A stretch of 64,000 nt of DNA from the NCBI RefSeq assembly GCF_000149955.1, contig NC_030991.1:3828629-3892628 (forward strand), written 5' to 3'. Within the stretch, counting starts at the first letter, position 1, and the number at the start of each line of letters is the position of its first letter. Under the pieces are notes generated by a model. That model searched no databases. It was not told where the DNA came from and saw only the letters and a list, made by a program, of their open reading frames with translations. A program made the position numbers and the translations under genes. This stretch comes from Fusarium oxysporum f. sp. lycopersici 4287. Its lineage: Eukaryota > Ascomycota > Sordariomycetes > Hypocreales > Nectriaceae. Shown here piece by piece: positions 11,100-21,465 of this stretch.

Positions 11100-12700
11100 A
11101 AATCAATCACTATATCCACATCAGGCTCTCCCAACTCACCCCCAGCGTCATCGTCGACCAGGATGGCTTCGTGATCGTCGGTCTAGGGCGCCATACCGTC
11201 TTCCCGATCTGCCTCCTGATCGAGGTGGTGTTACCGAGGAATCGGCGCAACATTGGGAATCCCGGAGCTCGCGCAGGGTGAGCTCCCGCGGGCCGTCTGG
11301 TTAGTAGAAGTTGCCTCCTCCACCGGTGACGGTCTTGGCGAGACGCCCGGCGTCGTAAGGTGCCCTCTCCGGGTCGAAGTAGTGGGCATGACCGAGGTCG
11401 TGGGGGTCGTCTCCAGGTTGGGCGGCGCTGGTGACGCTGTCAATGCTATTATAGGGCAGAAGCCGCTCGCGGGGTGCTGAGGCGATCATGACGAGCCGCT
11501 TTCTGTCCTGGGCGGCGCCTGGGTGCAGAGCCTGACCACCCGCCAACGGACCGAGTAGCCATACTAGGTAAAGTCGCCAATAAAACCGTTCAAGTGCTCT
11601 CCGTGACGATCCGAGGGCACAACCTCTTCAGCATCAACGGCCTCGGCGTTTCTGGGTTGGGCAACTGTCGACAGGCGGGGACCAGGAGCCTCCTCTAACG
11701 GTAGTCTCTCGCCAACCTCGGCGGAGCTTGTCCCTCGACACCATGATATCGCTCGGGTCAACGCAGGCAAGGGACTCTTTCACCACCTTCACTTGTTTGC
11801 CAGATGTGATATCGACGATAACTTCGGTCTGGTAGTCGCCGTCGATTGTGCAGGAGGATTGAGACCTGCGACGTTCCGGTATTCCAACAAGCTTTCTCTG
11901 CCAGGCAGACAACGTCTTCTCCCTGTAGCTAGTGGTCAACTGGCATGGTGCGGTAGGGCTGGGTGAAGCACTGGTGCCGTGTGTTGCTGAGGTTGGGCAA
12001 GCTTCCGAGGGCACAGGGTGGTTTGGGGGCTTGCGGTCGGGGAGGGCATTCGGCAGATTTCCCGGACTAGCGCATCTATCCCTAAGCCCGGTTAGCCAGA
12101 TCGACGAGCCACGGTCGAATATACAGTCACCTTCAGGAGACCTTCGTCCTACCTAGTTGTCTCCATGATCGTTCAGCGCCCCTGGCGCACCTTGTGCTTC
12201 TCCGCTTCAACCCACTCTAAAGTCTCATCTTACCGTTGTCGAAACGGTAACGGGTCTGCAAAGGACATCTCGAGCTTCGTGTGCTGTGAGGAGACTATAT
12301 TCGCATCTATTTGGGCCACCAAATTGGGTAGATAGCCCACAACATGCATTGTTCGTGGATGATCTCGTTGTTCAACTCTGTAGAGGCCTGTAGGATCTTT
12401 GTGGCCTATCCATTGAGCTCCTCGGTCAGCTCCATGATGACCTTGGGCACGGGCGCCAGTGGATCTCCCTTGCGCTCCTGCAGCATAGCAAGCCCAGCCC
12501 CTATCTGTTTCGCCAGGTCGTCCATGATAGTCTCCAACATCTCGTCCCGCTCAGTGCGGCTATCGGAAGGTGTGGTCTCGATTGGGGAATGCCTGTCGCG
12601 CCTCCTAGGAGTTGCGCATCGACTCGTGAGGGCTCGTCTCGAAGGTAAGTTTCACCTTGGAAGGAGTGAAGTCGAGGGGAGAATTCGCTGACGAGGATTC
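11100..12700 (-). other. GC-rich, coding-like decayed sequence
   Basis: On the minus strand several stretches have the composition and third-base bias of exons, for example about 12590-12400 (a helical segment ending VPKVIMELTEELNG), 11930-11740, and 11500-11300 ending TVTGGGGNFY. They are separated by stops, several of them TAG or TGA where CAG or CGA would be expected. No domain is recognised. This is probably one or two old pseudogenes. Confidence 0.35.
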
Positions 12701-14175
12701 GAGGAGGGAAGTCGCCGGGAAGGAGGTCTTGTAAGGAGGCTCGTCTACTGGAGCTCTGGTCGATCAGTCAGGCAAGCAAACGCCGGCAACTCAATGCGTA
12801 CCTGGTTGCGTAAGGGAAATGCGACGAAGGAAGATGGATCGAGATAGAGCAGCCAGGAAAGAGCAGCGGCGTTGGAGAAGGAAGAAACTCGGTCGCGTTG
12901 TGGCTCAGTAGTGAATGCAGAGGAAGAGAGCGTGATGGAGGGAAGTGGAAAATTTGCGGGGCAGTGTAAACAGCCACGTGGGGGCGCAGCAGCTGTTCTC
13001 TCTCGGGGCTGGTGAGCCAAAAGCCCCCAATTGCACGAAACACGACATGATGTCGGATAGCAGGCAGGATGCACGGTTACAGTGCAAGCATGGCTATCTA
13101 AATCTCAATTATGGCCGGTCCTTTGAGTAGCCACGCGTTAGCCACGATTTTCGGATTAGCGAGGGACAGGAACGTACCATTTCAGGCCGCTTGACCTTTT
13201 CAGCAAGGGCAGAGGGGCCTGGCAGGAGACTATGGACATGCTTTATGGTCGCTCGGATTAGCTACAAAGCTTGGTTGGTGCCATTACCTGGTGCCGCTGT
13301 CAGCTACTTCCCTTTTCTCACTGAGTCCAAATCGGGTTGTTCTTGCCAAGCTCCCTCGGGCGGCACTCTACCCACTGCCTCGCTTAGCCAGGTGATGGAG
13401 TTCTTGGTGCTTGGGATTATAGATGGCTTTGACGTTCAGATCGGCCTGTAGGACATGCTAGATTGTACGAAACTCTCTCAAGCAGTCGGATTTGCTCATC
13501 TCGGGTCGACAAAGGTGGCGAGTCCGGCTCTGAGATGCTTGGAGACACCGACTCCCTTCAACCGTTGCCCAGCCCGCTCAAGCTTGTCGTCTCGTATATT
13601 CTCGCATCGTTTCGTCGAGGATCGGTATCGTTTTCATCGCTAACAGCTATACCTGCGCATGTCGACAACGTCAGCAGTCGGTCTCTCGAGACGCGTCGCT
13701 CCGGCCACCATGTGCAGCGGAAGGTTAGGGCAGGGAATTGGTGGATAACTCACCGCGGGACTTCGGGGCGAGGATCTTCTGCAGGCCAGCCGCGAAGAGC
13801 ATGGTCGCTGTTGCTGTTGCTGCCGCTTACAAGGAGGAGAGGTGTAGGTTTGAGAAGAACCCAAAGCCGAATCGGGAGCCGGCCAAGTGGAACGCCCACG
13901 CTCGGACCAGCCGGCCCCGTACCGGGATCTCGCCTCTCACCCTATACCGATCGATATTAGGGCCAGAATAGCCTCGATCACCTTCTGTCGCAGGCCGGGC
14001 ATGGTCTCAATGATCCTCAGGAACAACAGCCCTTACTAATCACGCTAGGTGATTTAAAGTAAAACCTGTGGGATGGAATACCCCACACAGGAGAACAATC
14101 AATCAACTCACTACTGCTGCTCATTCTGAATGACCCGACCTTCAATCCATTTTAAGCACATCCAGTGCGACACCT
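12701..14175. other. no recognisable gene
   Basis: GC-rich sequence with overlapping short frames on both strands. A minus-strand ATG near 13800 (MLFAAGLQKILAPKS followed by a good GTGAGT donor) looks like the start of a gene, but no second exon can be followed. Confidence 0.35.
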
Positions 14176-14412
14176 TCCTTTGTCATCTCACTCTCTTGGC
14201 ATACAAGTGTTAAGAAAGTGGCCTTATCTACACCTAAATCCTTAACAAGAGCACAACAAACGCCTCAATCTGCTGTAGACGAAGCCATCGCCGCGGCTTG
14301 CGACTGCGCAAGCGCAGATTGAAACGTTTGTTGTGCACTTGTTAAGGATTTAGGTGTAGATAGGGCCACTTTCTTAACACTTGTATGCCAAGAAAGTGAG
14401 ATGACAAAAGGA
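14176..14412. repeat. long foldback repeat, about 97-bp arms
   Basis: The left arm (14176-14272) and right arm (14315-14412) are inverted copies with only a few mismatches, separated by about 42 bp. Sequence such as GGCATACAAGTGTTAAGAAA occurs in one arm and its complement in the other. A transcript would fold into a long double-stranded stem. There is no clear target duplication, so I cannot say whether this is a transposon (foldback or MITE type) or a local inverted duplication. Confidence 0.85.
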
Positions 14413-14574
14413 GAAATAAGTACCCTTCCCTGTCACTTTAATCCACCTGCCGTTAGGGCGAACCAGACTGTCGGGTCGAGCAGAAAGAAATAAAATTGCG
14501 CGTCGTTCCCCCAATACGACGAAAAATCCCTCACTTCTTTACTCGGTTAATTCTGTTGCAAAACTCTCCCAAGC

Positions 14575-15623
14575 ATGGATATCCGATTTCCATATGGCCC
14601 GCACAGGATTGCGCCGCAATGCCAGGCCCCTCCTATTGTTATTCGGCATCCTCACTATCCGACCTACCAGAGCACACTCCTACGTCTTCCCCGTCTCGAC
14701 GTGGTTAAGAAGAGTGGTCAGTTCGATTCGAATTTTGCCTATGGCATCAGTCATGAGACAGCGCTTTTAGCGTGCCAAATCATCGCTGGAAATGCTCAAG
14801 ACGCTTTTCTGAGTTACGACCGCTTAGGGAAGCAAAGCGTGATAATGAGCAGTGAAGGTGTGCTGATGCTCGCGGAGTATTATTTGCAAGTTCCTAGTAG
14901 TAAGCTTTCTCCCACCGAGACTCTATGCTTTGCTTATGTCTTCTCTTAGGACAGAGTGATAACCTCCCATTCCCAATCATCTGCGACTTTGAGGATTGGC
15001 AGTTTCCGCACGGCCACCTTCCAGAGCCATGGCTTCTCATTGAACATGAGCTAATGGAAAACAAATCTTCGATGAACTGCTGCCTTGTTTCCGGTAATAA
15101 GGGAAAGCCAGCTTTCCTCGTCCCCCAAGAACTATTCCCCTGGCTTCAACAAAACCGCATGCGCGATTATGTCGCCTTCGGTGACGAACGAGTCGGCTAT
15201 CAAAGTCGGGCGAATGTCTGTCACCTCCGTGCAGATATTCTGGAAGACTTCAATCATCGCGCCTTCGCTCTCGTGCCAAAGATGACATCTCAGGGCTACC
15301 GCCTTATCATGAACTATTTCTCTGCAGCTGACGACCTGTCCGTTCCTGCAAATGTTTTCCACAACCGAATGGTTCACCCACTTGGTGGAGCCAGACTCGA
15401 ATTCTTGTATGCGCGGTTTGCATATGCTGTTTTTGGGCTTGTTGAGGGGTTTGCAAAGACGACGGTACGACGAGTAACTATTGTTGAGCCTGGGCTCGAC
15501 GAGCTTGGGCTTCGCACCTGGGTCTCCAATGTGTACTGGAAATTTCCGAACCAAATTGCGGCTCGACGTGCAAACATGGCAAATCAGGTGTCTAAGAAAG
15601 ATCTCCAGAGAGGGCTGAATTAG
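14575..15623 (+). CDS. HNH_2-like endonuclease-fold protein
   Basis: Two exons, 14575-14899 and 14950-15623 (50-bp intron GTAAGC...TTAG), 332 residues. Residues of about 150-220 follow the HNH_2 pattern common in fungal hypothetical proteins: a CCLVSGN start, a LVPQE block, FPWLQQNRM, then LRADILEDFNHRAFALVPK. Members usually have His just before LVP and after the ADI of the last block; here these positions are Phe and Leu. Nuclease activity is therefore doubtful although the fold should be kept. An acidic/aromatic N-terminal half is typical for the family. A 2EXR gene starts 107 bp downstream on the same strand. Function unknown; the family is expanded in Fusarium accessory regions. Confidence 0.72.
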
Positions 15624-15730
15624 ATTCCGCGGCTTATCCTGTCACGAAACTGAGTCAACGATTGCCCACAGCTGACGGGTACTCGCCTCAGCTGGCTCTT
15701 CGAGAGAAGTCTAAACCCAAAACCTGGAAC

Positions 15731-16621
15731 ATGCCGCCTAGTAATCGCGAGCTGGGCCCTTTGTCGTTCGCCAGCTTTTCTACTTTTCCTGAAAATGTCC
15801 GCTTGAAGATTTGGGAGGCAACTTGGCCAGATCCTCGCGTGATTGAGATACGGTCACTGCCGCAGGTTGATTCGGATGATATCTATGATTTATCAAGGCT
15901 TCAGTTATACGGAACCATTTCAAATTGGCTTGACAAGGATGATTGCGACGAGGATAATGATGAAGAGGACGATGTCGAAAAAGGCGATGCTATGAGTCAA
16001 GTCCCCAATCGTGGAGAAAAGTCCAATGACGGCACCTCCAATGGAGGTTCCTCTCTCGCTTCCGGTGACAGCGAGGATTTCGATATTGAGGATGCGCGCC
16101 GATTTGGACGAAATCCGAGAACAATATTTTGGCGGATGTCTCGTGAGAACCAGCACCCAATTGCTCTGTCTGTGTGCGCAGAATCGCGTCAACACACGCT
16201 CAGGAGCTTTTATTACCTCAGGCACCACGAGCGATCTGAGTGGTCATTCTACCTTGATCCGACGCAGGATGTTGTGTGGCTATCTGACTCTTTGTGGAAG
16301 GACATCTGTTTTGACAACGAAGACGTAGTACGACTTGGACGCTCGTACGGCAGCCGACTGTCGCATGTCGAACAGGTTATTGTAAATGCGGAGAAATGGC
16401 GAGACTTGGAGGAGCTCAATATTTTACCGTATTTTGGATGCTTGAAGACGATCAAGTTGCTTCTTGACGACAACATCACGCCTCTGGAAATCTCTACATT
16501 ATTGAGAGATATCGAACTGCGGTTTGGCAATGATGACAGATTCTGCCCTCGTTTCGAGCTAGTCGATAGGCGATATCAAGTGCGCGGTCAGGTTCGGGTG
16601 AGAGACATCACTAGTAACTAA
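15731..16621 (+). CDS. 2EXR-domain protein
   Basis: Single open frame of 296 residues from the first in-frame ATG (15731). It opens with the 2EXR signature: a hydrophobic SFASFSTFPENVRLKIWEAT (F-x-x-FP-x-x-(V/I)R-x-x-IW), followed by PRVIEI. It continues with a highly acidic linker (about residues 75-130) and the second half of the domain (ALSVCAESRQHTLRSFYYL and YLDPTQDVVWL). The 2EXR family is F-box-like and is found widely in ascomycetes in large paralogous sets; its role is unknown. The frame looks intact. Confidence 0.82.
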   Translation: MPPSNRELGPLSFASFSTFPENVRLKIWEATWPDPRVIEIRSLPQVDSDDIYDLSRLQLYGTISNWLDKDDCDEDNDEEDDVEKGDAMSQVPNRGEKSNDGTSNGGSSLASGDSEDFDIEDARRFGRNPRTIFWRMSRENQHPIALSVCAESRQHTLRSFYYLRHHERSEWSFYLDPTQDVVWLSDSLWKDICFDNEDVVRLGRSYGSRLSHVEQVIVNAEKWRDLEELNILPYFGCLKTIKLLLDDNITPLEISTLLRDIELRFGNDDRFCPRFELVDRRYQVRGQVRVRDITSN

Positions 16622-17751
16622 ACCTTTTGGCCATTACAGCGAGTAAGATAATTCAGGGCCAGCCACATTGAGAATTTTGGTGTTTATAGACTGCTTTACG
16701 CATAGCTCGCATTGACTTAACGTCAGCCTCGGTGAACTCAGCGGCCAAACTTATTGAATGGTCTAATTAAGCACCTTTGAGTGAATACCTTTCTATTATA
16801 ACCGCAAGTATGCCAATCGAGACAGTTATGGTAATAATTTGAATTTCCTCTTACGCTTCTGTTGTTGATGTAGCTAGATAATAACTGCTTGAAGGGACTC
16901 ATAGATAGTTTATGATGTAGGACTATTTTCTTTATTTTGAGGCTACCTTCTGTTGTCTTATGAGGTTCTCTGTATGTTTTACGGTAGACTGATAGTTATT
17001 ATGTCTGAGACTTTACCATGAAGCTGTTTGCCTGATTTTCTCTTTTTATCCCGCAATGACTACTCCAACAGGAATTGAGATCGAGCTAACGCCGAGATGC
17101 GGTCTAGTTAACCCAAATTGAGGCCCTGCTCCTCAGATGAGCTATAGGTTACGGTTAACCCCCTGCAAAGCACCGATAGCCGGAACGGAATAATTCCGAA
17201 CCTCCATTCCGCTGTCCAATAAAACGTGATCTAATCTTATCTCTCAAGTCGCAGTGCGTTTCCATCGCGGGAAATATGGGGCGAGAATACTAGACCGTGA
17301 TTGGTCAAAAACAAGAAACGCAATGCATTTCTGGCGATAATTCTTGAGTAGGAGGCTTGCCCTGAAAACCGTAATGAAAATATTGTAAAGTGTCGGATCC
17401 TTAATAGCGGTAAAAGGAATGGCGAGCATTGATAACAATGTGATGATTTATACATCCTTTGAAGTAATTAACTGCTTATAGTGTGGGATTTATAATTTCG
17501 AGTGAAACGCTGTCTTGCGTTTGATGTGCCTCTCGGTGTACTGAAATAGAACTTACGTTGATAATCTCCCATATAGTCAGATCTGAGCTATTGTGATAGG
17601 TGACACAATGCATTGATGCCTAACGCTAATGCCTAAGCAACACAAAAATACATCGCCATTGTAGACGGCTCTATCAGGACGCTCGAGAGACATCCGCAAC
17701 TATCAAATGCGTTAAGAAATTCGGAGAAAGAATTCTCTGCTTCTTTATCAA
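16622..17751. other. AT-rich intergenic region
   Basis: No coding sequence is recognised. It separates the 2EXR gene from the HET gene and should contain the HET promoter; no specific element can be named. Confidence 0.5.
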
Positions 17752-19838
17752 ATGGATCTTTGTAATCAGTGTCTTTCTCTTAAATTTGGACATGTGCCAA
17801 ACAACCTCCCGCACGAGCTATTCACATCTTTTCGCGCCTTGGAGGAATCAGCGACTCAGACGAAATGCCCTTTATGTCAGTTTATTGCCTACGAGTTTAA
17901 ATATCCTAGTGTTACCGTTTCCGGACACCGTTCTTCATCGCCCGCGAGCACAGAAGAATTGCGCTCGAGCCCTGTCACAATCACGGACTCAGGACCCGCG
18001 GATCGATGGTTTCTGGTCAACTGTTCTAACAGCTACTTTCAAATTTCATGTTCTTTGATTCCCCGTAAGCCCCAAACAACTATGTTCAAGCTACGAGTGA
18101 CTCATACTAATAATTTGCGTTCTTCAGAATCACTTCAATTGTATACCAACAAATACCACGATCCCTCTGATACCCACACAGGATCACAACGGAGCTTAAG
18201 TCTGGCTAAATATTGGCTTCAAACATGTGTTGAAGACCATCATGATTGTTCTGTGTACTGCGGAACATGTCCTACCTTGTTGCCGACACGTGTCCTTTAT
18301 CTTGGATCGATTGCAGCCGACGAAGATCCAGTTCTACAAATCTCAAATGGGCTCATGGCTCCTTATGTGGCACTCAGTTACTGCTGGGGGAAGAAACCAT
18401 TTATCAAAACATGCCGCACTAATTTTGGCCAAATGCAACAAGGTATCCCAATCCAGTTGCTACCAAAGACCTTCCTAGATGCGATTGCTGTTACAAAGGC
18501 TCTTGGCTGCGACTACCTATGGATTATGCCCTATGCATCATCCAGGACGATCCTGAGGATTGGCAGCGAGAATCCATCAAGATGCGCGATGTTTATAAAA
18601 ATGCCCTGGTCACAATATGCGCACAAGACTCACCAAATCCTTTTGGGGGCTGCTTTAGCCGGCGCGATCCTTTAATCCGCCGACCAATAGTTCTACCTCT
18701 TTACAACGAAGAGGGATTGCTTGACGGGGAATTGTTCTGGTCTCGAGATGTTGGAGTACCAAGTGGATCACCGGGTCCACTGGGACCGCTCGATTATCGT
18801 GCTTGGACCCTGCAGGAACAAGTACTTTCCGGTAGAGTTCTTGCGTATTGCGAAGGGACAGTCTTTTGGTTCTGTTCAACGACCGCACTATGGGAAGCAA
18901 AACCAATTTGGGAGAAAGACATCCAAAGGCTGTCAGACTACGCGAAGTTGAAGCGACTTGTTATCAATTATGATGCATGGCCAGTATCACGAATGTTACG
19001 ATCCGCCAAGAAGACGAGAAGAGCGGCTTACGATGCTTGGTACGACTTGGTCGGAAAATATTCCGGCAGAAATATAACCAAACCAAAAGACCGAATGGTC
19101 GCAATCTCGGCCGTTGCGGAAGCAATGAGTCTTATTCTAGACGACCAGTATGTCGCTGGTCTATGGAAAAGAGATATAATCCGTGGGCTCCTTTGGATGT
19201 CAGTGAGAGGAAGAAATGTGCGACCTCGACGAGCAAAAAGGGGGCAAGGCTATGTGGCGCCTTCCTGGTCATGGGCGTCTATTAATCACGGTGCAGTACT
19301 GGCTTTATTCTCGATGAAACTGAATTGCGGCATCCTCACCTACGGCAGCCAGATAATTACACCTGAATTCAGATTTCGCCGCTATGAATACATGGAGGAG
19401 TTACCTGTTAAAGCTCCAAGCGATCCTGAAATATTGACTGTCCAATGCAGTAATATTGGAACAAGCCCTTTCGGCCAGGTAAAAAGTGGTACTATTCGAC
19501 TGAAGGGATACACACGCGAAGTGGTCCTGCGGCCTAGGGGTAAGAATCTGTATGACCGCGCATTACACACTAAAATCGGCAAGGCGCATATAGATGAGTT
19601 CCGTTTACTATCATCTCGTAAGCTAGTTGTAACATGCCTCTTCATGGCGAGATATGTGAAGGAAGATGAAGAGGCCTTTCTCAGTAGTTCCAAGGACATC
19701 CAGCAATTCGGAAAATGTATTTGTTTAGGTCTTGTGCCTACTAGGCTGAGGAAGAACGAGTATCGTCGGATCGGATTGGCTGAAATTGATTACTGGAAGT
19801 GGGATATGGAAGAGAAAAGAGAGATTTTCCTAGTTTAA
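17752..19838 (+). pseudogene. HET-domain (heterokaryon incompatibility) gene with 1-bp deletion
   Basis: Starts at 17752 (MDLCNQCLSLKFGH). A Cys-rich N-terminus (CPLCQF) is followed by the HET domain: APYVALSYCWG, a LPKTFLDAIAVTKALG block, CDYLWI, then in another frame ALCIIQDDPEDWQRES, MRDVYKNALVTICAQ and DYRAWTLQEQVLSGRVL. The two frames join if one G is restored between 18525 and 18526, giving WID-ALCI as in the family; the joined length would be 695 residues. As written, translation runs out of frame at the core WIDALCI motif and stops at 18675. HET proteins trigger cell death when unlike strains fuse, so loss-of-function alleles can be favoured. A sequencing error is the alternative. Confidence 0.85.
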
Positions 19839-19997
19839 TACTATTTATATTATAAATCATGGGGCTTATAGCTTCAAGGCATCTGGCTTTGGTATTACCT
19901 CTTGTTTTCGTGTTTGATTCCTCAAATTCGGTCTAGTAAAATGATATCCATATTCACTTACAAGACCTTGTTATCTAGAACAACTTTGTATACCATC

Positions 19998-20295
19998 TCA
20001 ACCTTTGGAACCAGCAGGCACCATTCTATCAACAACCTTGACGCAGAGTGTCACCAAGGATGTCTCGTCCATAATGTCCAACATCGTCACCAAAGCCCCT
20101 AAATGCATCCGTATCCAATTACGAACCTCCACAGCAGCCAGTGAGTCGATGCCATACACAGAAATTGGCCGATCTTTTTCCAAGGGTTCTGAAAGACGAA
20201 TCATTCGCAAAGCATTTGTTAATTACCTCTTCTGTAGCTGCTACCATTGGGCCTCTCTCTGTTTCCCCCGACTGCAGGCAATTTATACCTCTATG
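19998..20295 (-). pseudogene. C-terminal acyl carrier domain of a polyketide synthase, fragment
   Basis: The minus strand encodes VAATEEVINK then, after a one-base shift, LRMIRLSEPLEKDRPISVYGIDSLAAVEVRNW (in parts), with the GxDSL phosphopantetheine attachment serine, ending in a stop. This is the terminal ACP typical of highly reducing fungal PKS. Nothing of the KS, AT or reductive domains is present. It is a relic. Confidence 0.8.
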
Positions 20296-20397
20296 CCTTA
20301 TTTTACAATTTAGCCTTACTTAAGGTTTAATTAGTTGCTGTATAAGCCTTTAGGATACGCTTAAACTGTATAAAAAATACTGTGTTCTTTGTTATGT

Positions 20398-20841
20398 GCA
20401 GCCTGGCGCTACCTTCATTACATAGCCGACCTAAGGACTTCTGCAAATATCCATATTTTAAAACTCTCTCTCGCCAATGCGATTCGGAACATGGCGGAGT
20501 ATACTCATATTATACCTCACTATGGTTGGGCTATTTCGATCATGAATATTATCCCGAATTGGTTTGCAAGATTATCTTTCCACCCTTAAAGCCCGTTCTT
20601 GAGTTTAGTGAAGTAAGTTACCTCAACCTTACCTTGACCTTCAGTAGCTAACAGTTTCAGGATATGGTGGTTCAGATCGCAGACCTTTCAAATGGTCTGA
20701 ACCATGAAGCCAAGGAAACAACTCAACCTACTGTCTTTCATGACATCCTTTCGTCTTTACTCCCTCCATATGAACTCTCACTCGCGCTGCCTAACAATGA
20801 AGCCGCCGGGCTAGTTGCAGCATCAACTTACAACGCTACCT
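20398..20841 (+). pseudogene. cytochrome P450 internal fragment
   Basis: The translation (HYGWAISIMNIIPNWFARLSF, then KPVLEFSE, intron 20613-20660, DMVVQIADLSNGLNHEAKE and PTVFHDILSS) follows the central part of trichodiene-oxygenase-like fungal P450s. It stops before the heme-binding region and has a one-base frameshift near 20580. The oxygen-binding and Cys-heme motifs are absent. It is non-functional. Confidence 0.8.
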
Positions 20842-20888
20842 AGATCTGCCGTTAGGGCCAGAAGTCAGGCTAGCCTCATCCCTTTTTG

Positions 20889-21463
20889 TATTTATGAGTC
20901 AATCCCTGATCATCCCCCAAGCAAGTCTGGACCTAGTGCCTCCTTCAACTCCAGCGTTTGTGGGTGCAGTTCCTCTGCGTCTTCATGCTTGCCTATCCTG
21001 TTAAGCAAGAGTGCCAAGTTGTTTCTACTAGCACGTGTGTCCGGATGCTCCTTGCCAAGCACCTTTTCCATCAGCTCCGCCGTCTGTCGATGCATCTTTA
21101 CTGCCGCCTCGTACTTGCCTTGAGAGTAAAGAGCCCCTGTAAGGTTGTTCCTGCTGGTAAGTGTGTCCGGATTCTCCTTGCCAAGAACCTTCTCCCTCAA
21201 CTTCAGCGTTTGTCGATGCATCTTCTCTGCTTCCTCGTACTGGCCCATACTATCAAGTACGTTTGCCAGGTTGTTCATGCTAGCGAGTGTATACGGATGC
21301 TCCTTGCCAAGCATCTTCTCGCTCAGCTCCACATCCCGTCAATACATCTTCACCGCTTGTCCATAACTCCCTAGCTTCGAGAAGCCCTCAGCGACGTTAA
21401 AAAGAAGCCTCCCTATCGCTTCGCCATCTTTACATTTCTCATCGCTCTCCAACACGCATGCGG
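20889..21463 (-). pseudogene. TPR (kinesin-light-chain-type) repeat protein, C-terminal fragment
   Basis: Three and a half 42-residue repeats of the form LGKEHPxTLxSxNNLAxxLxxxGxYExAExMHRQT are visible on the minus strand. Such repeats form the sensor end of many fungal NLR-like and patatin-like proteins. A TGA near 21340 interrupts the first repeat, and the 5' side is cut by the transposon at 21466. Beyond the element lies LTR sequence, not more of this gene, so only the tail remains. Confidence 0.82.
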
Positions 21464-21465
21464 TA

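Noticed and set aside
11253..12156. Several GC-rich overlapping frames on both strands
   Set aside because: Open frames arise easily at high GC; no motif or splice structure supports a gene on the plus strand.
13640..13864. Minus-strand start MLFAAGLQKILAPKS with a donor site
   Set aside because: No matching second exon could be followed, so a gene is not claimed.
20958..21374. Plus-strand 138-codon frame with Cys and Val rich repeats
   Set aside because: It is the antisense shadow of the TPR repeats on the minus strand; the repeat period comes from that gene.
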